The notes under the pieces are model-generated. The model saw nothing but the letters and a program-made list of their open reading frames with translations, was not told the DNA's origin and ran no database searches. The position numbers and the translations under genes are program-made. From NCBI RefSeq assembly GCF_030269365.1, contig NZ_BSTF01000002.1:744001-808000 (forward strand): 64,000 nt of DNA. The letters are read 5' to 3'. Source of the stretch: Lentzea sp. NBRC 102530. GTDB lineage: Bacteria > Actinomycetota > Actinomycetes > Mycobacteriales > Pseudonocardiaceae. Shown one piece after another: positions 59,469 through 64,000 of this stretch; within the stretch, counting starts at the first letter, position 1; each line of letters starts with the position of its first letter.

Positions 59469-60602
59469 ATGAGAGTTCGAAGATGGTCGGCCGTCGCCTT
59501 GTCGGTCGCGGCCGTCGTGTCCGCCGCGATTCCGGCCACCGCGCAGCCCGCGTGGCGCCTGGGGCAGATCCCGCAGACCGCGGTGACGAGCATCCTCCGC
59601 GACGTGGCCGCCGTCGACGCCGGGAACGCCTGGGCGGTCGGCACGGAGGCGTACGACCCCGCGCAGGAGAGCTCGACCGGCGTTCCCCTGATGCTGCGGT
59701 GGGACGGGAGCGGCTGGTCGCGCACCTCGCTCCCGGTCACGCCGGAGCGGGTGGCGTTCCAGCGCGTCGCCGCGTCGTCCGCGCAGGACGTCTGGGTCAA
59801 GGGATCGCCGCTGTACCCGAACGGCAGCGTGGTGCTGCTGTGGCGCTACGACGGCCAGACGTGGACCGAGGTGCCGTTCCCGCCCGGAGCCACGCCGAGC
59901 GAGCTGTCGATCCGCGACATGTCCGTTGTGGACGGTCACGTGTGGCTGGTGGGTCACCGCGGCAACGCGCCGGTGTTCCACGAGTGGGACGGGACCTCCT
60001 GGGTGGAGCACCGGCCACCGACGGAGTGCGTCGCCGGTGGCGGTTTCCCGAACTTCTGCTTCGTCAACACCGTCAAGGCGTTCGCTCCCGACGACGTGTG
60101 GGCGGCGGGCAACGGGTGGTGGAACGGGTTCATGGGCCCGGTGCTGTTCCACTGGAACGGCACGGCGTGGCGGACCGTCGACATCGGACTGAACCAGCAG
60201 CAGCTGACGATCCAGTCGCTGGACGGGGTGTCCTCGAAGGACATCTGGGCGGTCGGGGACAGCGGGGGCATGGGTTCCGGCAACGTCGTCGTGCGGGGAG
60301 ACGGCACCACGTGGCAGACCGTCGGGGGCTTGCAGACGCCCAGCACCCCCGCCGTCGCCGTCGGCGCGAACGGCGTCCCCCAGGTCGTCGCCCGCATCCC
60401 GCTCCCGACGTTCCGCTCGTACGGCCCGGCGGGCTGGACGATGGCGATGGCACCCGTCCCGGCGGGCACCTCCAGCACGGAGTACACGGCCATCACCGCG
60501 GTGCCGGGGACGAACCGGATGATCGCCGTCGGGTCGGCGGGGGTGCAGGGCACGAGCCCGCTCCGGCTGCGGGCGGTGATCGCCGAGTACGTGAGCCGGT
60601 GA
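59469..60602 (+). CDS. Secreted repeat protein, beta-propeller-like
   Basis: A 377-residue exported protein: leader VRRWSAVALSVAAVVSAAIP with an A-T-A-Q cleavage site. The mature part has five short repeats about 50 residues apart that end in a D/N-x-W-x-x-G strand (NAWAVG, DVWVKG, HVWLVG, DVWAAG, DIWAVG), which suggests a beta-propeller. Such proteins are abundant in the secretomes of soil actinomycetes; no catalytic site is visible. GGGGGA precedes the ATG. A strong hairpin follows the stop. Confidence 0.7.
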   Translation: MRVRRWSAVALSVAAVVSAAIPATAQPAWRLGQIPQTAVTSILRDVAAVDAGNAWAVGTEAYDPAQESSTGVPLMLRWDGSGWSRTSLPVTPERVAFQRVAASSAQDVWVKGSPLYPNGSVVLLWRYDGQTWTEVPFPPGATPSELSIRDMSVVDGHVWLVGHRGNAPVFHEWDGTSWVEHRPPTECVAGGGFPNFCFVNTVKAFAPDDVWAAGNGWWNGFMGPVLFHWNGTAWRTVDIGLNQQQLTIQSLDGVSSKDIWAVGDSGGMGSGNVVVRGDGTTWQTVGGLQTPSTPAVAVGANGVPQVVARIPLPTFRSYGPAGWTMAMAPVPAGTSSTEYTAITAVPGTNRMIAVGSAGVQGTSPLRLRAVIAEYVSR

Positions 60603-60698
60603 GTCCCGTGCCGCGGCCGTCCGCTCCGGCGGGGCGGCCGCGGCCGCCGCGGGGGAGCAAGGACGGAAACCGCGGCGACCGCGTCGCGTGCCACTCGG

Positions 60699-60737
60699 GT
60701 GACGGGAGAGGCTGCTGCCGAGGGCCTCTCCCGTCAC
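60699..60737. terminator. Strong bidirectional terminator
   Basis: GTGACGGGAGAGGC (60699-60712) and GCCTCTCCCGTCAC (60724-60737) make a perfect 14-bp stem with an 11-nt loop between the convergent secreted-protein and GH43 genes. Confidence 0.8.
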
Positions 60738-60742
60738 GCGTG

Positions 60743-62221
60743 TCAGCGATGCGCCACCGCGAAGTCGTCGAACGCGGCACCGGTGCCGAAGACGCGGACC
60801 CCGTTGGCGCCACTGGCGAAGCTCGTGTCGGTGACCGAGATCTTCGGTGCGGTCAGGTCGCCGACATACACCCTGATCGACGAGCCGACGGCCTCCACCC
60901 GCAGGTGGTGCCGGACGTCCGGCCGCACGGTCACCGGTGCCGACGCGAGCTGCGTCCAGTTGTTGTCGGCCTTGCCGAGCACGACCCGTCCGCTGCCGGT
61001 GATCCCGGCGTAGTAGCCGCGGTAGGCGTCCGTGCCGGTGGCCGCCTGCGTCACGCGGAACACGACCCCGCTGTCACCGTTCGCCGACCGGGGCGTGACG
61101 TGGGCGTCCTGCACGAAGTCGGTGAAGTTCGTGTCCAGCAACGACTTCCCGCCGAACGACGCGCCGGTCTCGTACCGTCCGCCGCGCGCTGTCCAGGTGC
61201 CGCCGTGCGTGGTCCAGCCGATGGCGTTGCCGTCGTCGAAGTTGTCCTTGACCCGCATGGTGACGGGCTGGATGGTGCCGTCGGCGTTGAACGTCATGCG
61301 GTCGTAGGCGAGCTGCCGGTCGTTGGCGCCGGAGCGGCTCAACGGGCGGCGGTGGTAGACGATGTACCAGATGTCGGTGCCGGGCACGTTGATCACGGAG
61401 TTGTGGCCGGAACCCCGTGCCACGGCGGAGTCCTGGGCGAGGACGCGGCCGATCTTGGTGAACGGGCCGGTGGGGGAGTCGGAGATCGCGTACGCCACGG
61501 CGTAGTTCGGGCCGGTCCAGCCGTCCTCGGACCACATGAAGTAGTACCTGCCGTCGCGTTTGAACATCTGTGAGCCCTCGGTGAAGTTCGCCGGGGTGAT
61601 CTCCTTGTACGTGCTGCCGTCGGGGAACGTGCCGAGGCTCGTCATGTCGGCGTTGAGCTTCACGACGTTCGCGTGGCCCCAGCCGCCGTAGTACAGGTAC
61701 GCCTGGCCGTCGGAGTCGACGAAGACGTCCTGGTCGATGGGCTGCGCGCCGTTGACGAACTGGCTGATCAGCGGCTTGCCGATGGCGTCGCGGTAGGGGC
61801 CTTCCGGGCGGTCGGCGACGGCGACGCCGATGCCGCCGAGTTCGGAGTTGCCCTGGATGTCGTTGGCGCCGAAGTAGAGGTAGTACCGGCCGTCGCGTTC
61901 GACCGGGGCGGGTGCCCAGACCGCGCGGCGGGCCCAGGAGACGTTCGCCTTGGTGAGGACGTCGGGGTGCTTGGTCCAGGTGACGAGGTCGGCCGAGGAG
62001 AAGGCGTCGAGGTAGGTCTGCTCGTCGTAGGGGCGCGACGAGGTGGGAAAGACCCAGTACCGGCCGCCGTAGACCGCGACGTCCGGGTCGGCGTACCACC
62101 CGTCGACGAAGGGGTTGCCGGCCTCGGCCGTCGAGAAGTCGGGCGGTGCGGGCACGGCGGCCGCGGGCACGCCGCCGAGCAGGGAGAGCGCCAAGGCCGT
62201 CACCACGATCTTTGACGTCAC
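60743..62221 (-). CDS. Secreted glycoside hydrolase family 43 protein
   Basis: A 492-residue exported enzyme. Leader: KIVVTALALSLLGGVPAAAV. The five-blade propeller has NPFVDGWYADPDVAVYGGRY (catalytic base Asp), PAPVERDGRYYLYFGANDIQ, PIDQDVFVDSDGQAYLYYGG (pKa Asp) and TEGSQMFKRDGRYYFMWSED (acid Glu). A C-terminal beta-sandwich of about 170 residues (DNFDDGNAIGWTTHGGTW) is carbohydrate-binding-like. GH43 enzymes cut arabinan, xylan or galactan side chains. The start is a GTG just before the leader. A LacI-type palindrome lies 27 bp upstream, so control by a sugar-responsive repressor is likely. Confidence 0.88.
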   Translation of the reverse strand: MTSKIVVTALALSLLGGVPAAAVPAPPDFSTAEAGNPFVDGWYADPDVAVYGGRYWVFPTSSRPYDEQTYLDAFSSADLVTWTKHPDVLTKANVSWARRAVWAPAPVERDGRYYLYFGANDIQGNSELGGIGVAVADRPEGPYRDAIGKPLISQFVNGAQPIDQDVFVDSDGQAYLYYGGWGHANVVKLNADMTSLGTFPDGSTYKEITPANFTEGSQMFKRDGRYYFMWSEDGWTGPNYAVAYAISDSPTGPFTKIGRVLAQDSAVARGSGHNSVINVPGTDIWYIVYHRRPLSRSGANDRQLAYDRMTFNADGTIQPVTMRVKDNFDDGNAIGWTTHGGTWTARGGRYETGASFGGKSLLDTNFTDFVQDAHVTPRSANGDSGVVFRVTQAATGTDAYRGYYAGITGSGRVVLGKADNNWTQLASAPVTVRPDVRHHLRVEAVGSSIRVYVGDLTAPKISVTDTSFASGANGVRVFGTGAAFDDFAVAHR

Positions 62222-62247
62222 GTGTCGTCCAATCCGCAGGGGAGTGT

Positions 62248-62261
62248 TTACAACGTTGTAA
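62248..62261. promoter_or_regulatory. LacI-family-type operator upstream of the GH43 gene
   Basis: TTACAACGTTGTAA is a perfect 14-bp palindrome with a central CG, the usual form of LacI/GalR-family operators. It lies 27-40 bp before the GH43 GTG. No LacI gene is in the window. Confidence 0.6.
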
Positions 62262-62334
62262 TCACGTCGTGCACCGATCCAAACACTCTCCGTCGACGAC
62301 TGTCCAGCAATCAGCGCGGACGCCGCCGCACGGC

Positions 62335-62652
62335 CTACGAGGCGGAGGGTGGTGTGAGCGCGTCCAGGCCGTCCTGCCACCGCCGGCGCCGCTGCCCGGG
62401 AGTCTGTTCCCACCAGGGGGTGCCGCGCTCGCCGAGGGCGGTCTTCGCGAGGTGCACCCGTGCCCGGGCATCCCGCTCCGCGCCGGCGTCCTGGGCGCGC
62501 AGGGCGGCGCCGACGTCGCGGCGGGCCGCCATCAGCAGGCTGCGCAGCCGTGCGGCCTGCTCCGGAGGGACCTCGGGGTCGGTCGCCCGCCACCGCCGGC
62601 CGTTGATCACCACGAAGTGCCCGTCCGGGGTCAGCTCCGGTTCAGTCACCAC
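62335..62652 (-). CDS. Conserved hypothetical protein, 105 residues
   Basis: A small basic soluble protein with a beta-hairpin start (HFVVINGRRWRATDPEV) and helices rich in Arg and Ala (AARLRSLLMAARRDVGAALR, ARVHLAKTALGERGTPWWEQ). It belongs to a family that is widespread in actinomycetes and usually annotated as hypothetical. The GTG pair at 62652/62649 is the likely start; no ribosome site is clear. Its start lies 105 bp from the start of the divergent quinone reductase. Confidence 0.65.
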   Translation of the reverse strand: MVTEPELTPDGHFVVINGRRWRATDPEVPPEQAARLRSLLMAARRDVGAALRAQDAGAERDARARVHLAKTALGERGTPWWEQTPGQRRRRWQDGLDALTPPSAS

Positions 62653-62757
62653 ACCAGGATCGCACCGATCGCCGGAGCACGCGGTCCCGGACGAACACGC
62701 ATGCTTCGCGGACGCGCTGCGATGTTGCGCCACGCCGCCGCGGACTTCACTGGGATC

Positions 62758-63570
62758 ATGACGATCGTTCATCCGCCGACGCCGGGCAACGCCCTGTGGG
62801 TGTACGCGCACCCGCGCCGCGACTCGCTGAACGCCCACCTCCTGCACGCCGGCTCGAAGGCCCTGTCGCAGCGGTACGACGTGACGGTCTCGGACCTCTA
62901 CGCCCAGGGGTTCGACCCGGTCCTGTCGAACCGCGACCTGGGAGAGTTGTCCGGGAAACCGGGCAACCTGGTCGAACTGGTCGCGGACGCCTACGCGAGC
63001 GGTCAGTTGCCCGCCGACGTGCGGGAGGAACAGGCGAGGCTCGCGGCGGCCGAACTGCTGGTGCTGCAGTTCCCGCTCTGGTGGTACGGGCCGCCGGCGA
63101 TGCTGAAGGGGTGGTTCGACCGGGTGCTCACCGGCGGGTTCGCCTACGGGGACGACGATCCCGAGCTGGGTGTGCCGCGCCGGTACGGCGACGGCGGGCT
63201 GGCCGGGCGGAAGGCGTTGATCGTGGTCACCGCCGGCGAGGACGCGAACTCCATCGGCCCGCGCGGCATCAGCGGCGACCTGGACTCCCTGCTGTTCCCG
63301 ATCACCCACGGCGTTCTCTGGTACGTCGGGATCGAGGCGCTGGACCTGCACGTGGTCCACGACGCCGATTCGCTCGACGCCGCCGGGGTGGACCACCAGG
63401 CCGAGCGCCTGGCCGCCAGGATCAGCGGCCTCGCGGACGAGCAGGGGCGCCGGTTCCGGCGCCTGCGGGACGGTGACTACGCGGGCAGCCGGGCGTTGCA
63501 CGAGGACCTGGCGCCCGGCCGCACCGACCTGGGGATCCACCTGGCCGACGAGCACGGTGGGGGAACGTGA
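62758..63570 (+). CDS. NAD(P)H-quinone oxidoreductase, flavodoxin-like fold
   Basis: A 270-residue FMN/FAD protein of the NQO1/MdaB/KefF group: ALWVYAHPRRDSLNAHLLHA binds the flavin phosphate, LLVLQFPLWWYGPPAMLKGW is the flavin-ring loop, and KALIVVTAGEDANSIGPRG the second flavin contact. These enzymes reduce quinones by two electrons and protect against redox cycling. The start is the ATG at 62758; no strong ribosome site is visible. The next gene is on the other strand. Confidence 0.85.
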   Translation: MTIVHPPTPGNALWVYAHPRRDSLNAHLLHAGSKALSQRYDVTVSDLYAQGFDPVLSNRDLGELSGKPGNLVELVADAYASGQLPADVREEQARLAAAELLVLQFPLWWYGPPAMLKGWFDRVLTGGFAYGDDDPELGVPRRYGDGGLAGRKALIVVTAGEDANSIGPRGISGDLDSLLFPITHGVLWYVGIEALDLHVVHDADSLDAAGVDHQAERLAARISGLADEQGRRFRRLRDGDYAGSRALHEDLAPGRTDLGIHLADEHGGGT

Positions 63571-63598
63571 CCGCGAACCTCCCCCACCGCACCCCTCG

Positions 63599-64000
63599 TC
63601 AGTCCCGGGTCGCGGCCGCTGCCGTGCTTCCCGGTTCGGGCGCCCGCACGCCCTGAAGCAGCGCCAGCATCTCCGGGAGGTCGAAGAAGCGGGCGACGTC
63701 CACCGCGGACCTCGGTCCCAGCGCCGGGTCCGCCCCCGCGTCGAGCAGGAGCTCGACGACGGGCCGGGAGCGGCGGAAGACCGCCGCTCCCAGTGCTGTC
63801 TGCCCCCGGTCGTTGACGCGCCCGGTGTCCGCGCCTCGTGCCAGCAACGCCCGGACGGTGTCCGGATGGCAGTGGTAGGCGGCGAGGATCAGCAGGGAGT
63901 CGCCCGCGCCGTTGGTGAGGTTCACCGGCACGCCGTCGTCGATGCACGCTCCCAGCCGGCTCGCATCACCCGAGCGGGCCAGGTCGAACATCGAGCGGAG
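63599..64000 (-). CDS. Ankyrin-repeat protein, 5' end beyond the window
   Basis: The frame is open to the end of the window. About three ankyrin repeats are visible: GVPVNLTNGAGDSLLILAAY, the HPDTVRALLARGADTGRVND block, and RGQTALGAAVFRRSRPVVEL with LLLDAGADPALG. Relatives in Streptomyces are about 150 residues, lie beside catalase genes, and begin with a helix before MFDLARSGD, so the ATG at 63991 is probably internal and the true start is outside. The role is protein binding. Confidence 0.75.
   Translation of the reverse strand, partial: LRSMFDLARSGDASRLGACIDDGVPVNLTNGAGDSLLILAAYHCHPDTVRALLARGADTGRVNDRGQTALGAAVFRRSRPVVELLLDAGADPALGPRSAVDVARFFDLPEMLALLQGVRAPEPGSTAAAATRD

Noticed and set aside
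1..64000. tRNA, rRNA, insertion sequences, prophage or plasmid genes
   Set aside because: I saw no cloverleaf-like tRNA ends, no rRNA blocks, and no transposase, integrase, portal or replication protein among the frames.

Overview
This is a GC-rich (about 70% or more) actinobacterial chromosome segment with strong G/C bias at third codon positions, many GTG starts, stop-to-start overlaps and leaderless-looking promoters. An AftD-type arabinofuranosyltransferase, two DUF3068 proteins, a DUF2613 peptide and cell-wall glycosyltransferases point to an arabinogalactan-bearing member of the Mycobacteriales/Pseudonocardiales. The secreted glycosidases and many GAF/ANTAR/STAS/PP2C regulators suggest a Pseudonocardiaceae-like soil actinomycete (for example the Lentzea/Saccharothrix group). 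That placement is inference. I see no rRNA, tRNA, CRISPR array, insertion sequence or prophage.

1-12.6 kb is mixed housekeeping and accessory DNA. It holds a partial SDR gene, a small secreted protein, a TetR/PH-like/secreted hydrolase operon, and a penicillin-recognising hydrolase. A four-gene ABC transporter operon with its own YtrA-type GntR regulator sits behind a perfect 24-bp palindrome. Then come a molybdopterin-fold protein divergent from an orphan modA, pdxY, and several hypothetical genes including two DUF6461 proteins. 12.6-20.4 kb holds a compact ClpB-like AAA ATPase, a GAF-ANTAR regulator, a CBM48-type peptide, a secreted GH92 alpha-mannosidase and a ribosome-hibernation-type factor.

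20.4-41.2 kb looks like a stress, redox and low-oxygen island. It has two zinc alcohol dehydrogenases, a phosphoketolase (frameshifted) with acetate kinase, a molybdopterin oxidoreductase with a small helical partner, photolyase, a CDGSH protein with an iron-containing redox enzyme, and a YbdK-type ligase. Interleaved are partner-switching regulators: STAS, HATPase, GAF-PP2C, and a 684-residue STAS-AraC-GAF-ANTAR fusion. I find GNNT-N15/16-GGGTAC promoters, the form recognised by actinobacterial SigB/SigF factors, in front of the HATPase, photolyase and molybdopterin oxidoreductase genes. Near matches precede both alcohol dehydrogenases and the hibernation factor. These genes may form one general-stress regulon although no sigma factor is in the window.

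41.2-59.2 kb is a cell-envelope locus resembling the Mycobacterium tuberculosis Rv0224c-Rv0236c neighbourhood. It has two GT4 glycosyltransferases, a solute-binding/vWA protein, two methyltransferases, AftD, a flippase, a GT-C-like membrane protein, DUF2613, an HHxxxDG acyltransferase-like protein, two DUF3068 proteins, and an amidase-fold protein that has lost its catalytic residues. Five control regions here share a GTTAC-N5-GGTAGT-like element. The convergent gap at 44.2 kb is a 13-bp minisatellite.

59.2-64 kb carries a secreted repeat protein, a GH43 glycosidase behind a LacI-type palindrome, a small conserved hypothetical, a flavodoxin-fold quinone reductase, and an ankyrin-repeat gene running off the end. 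Genes are mostly packed back to back, and convergent pairs often abut or overlap.
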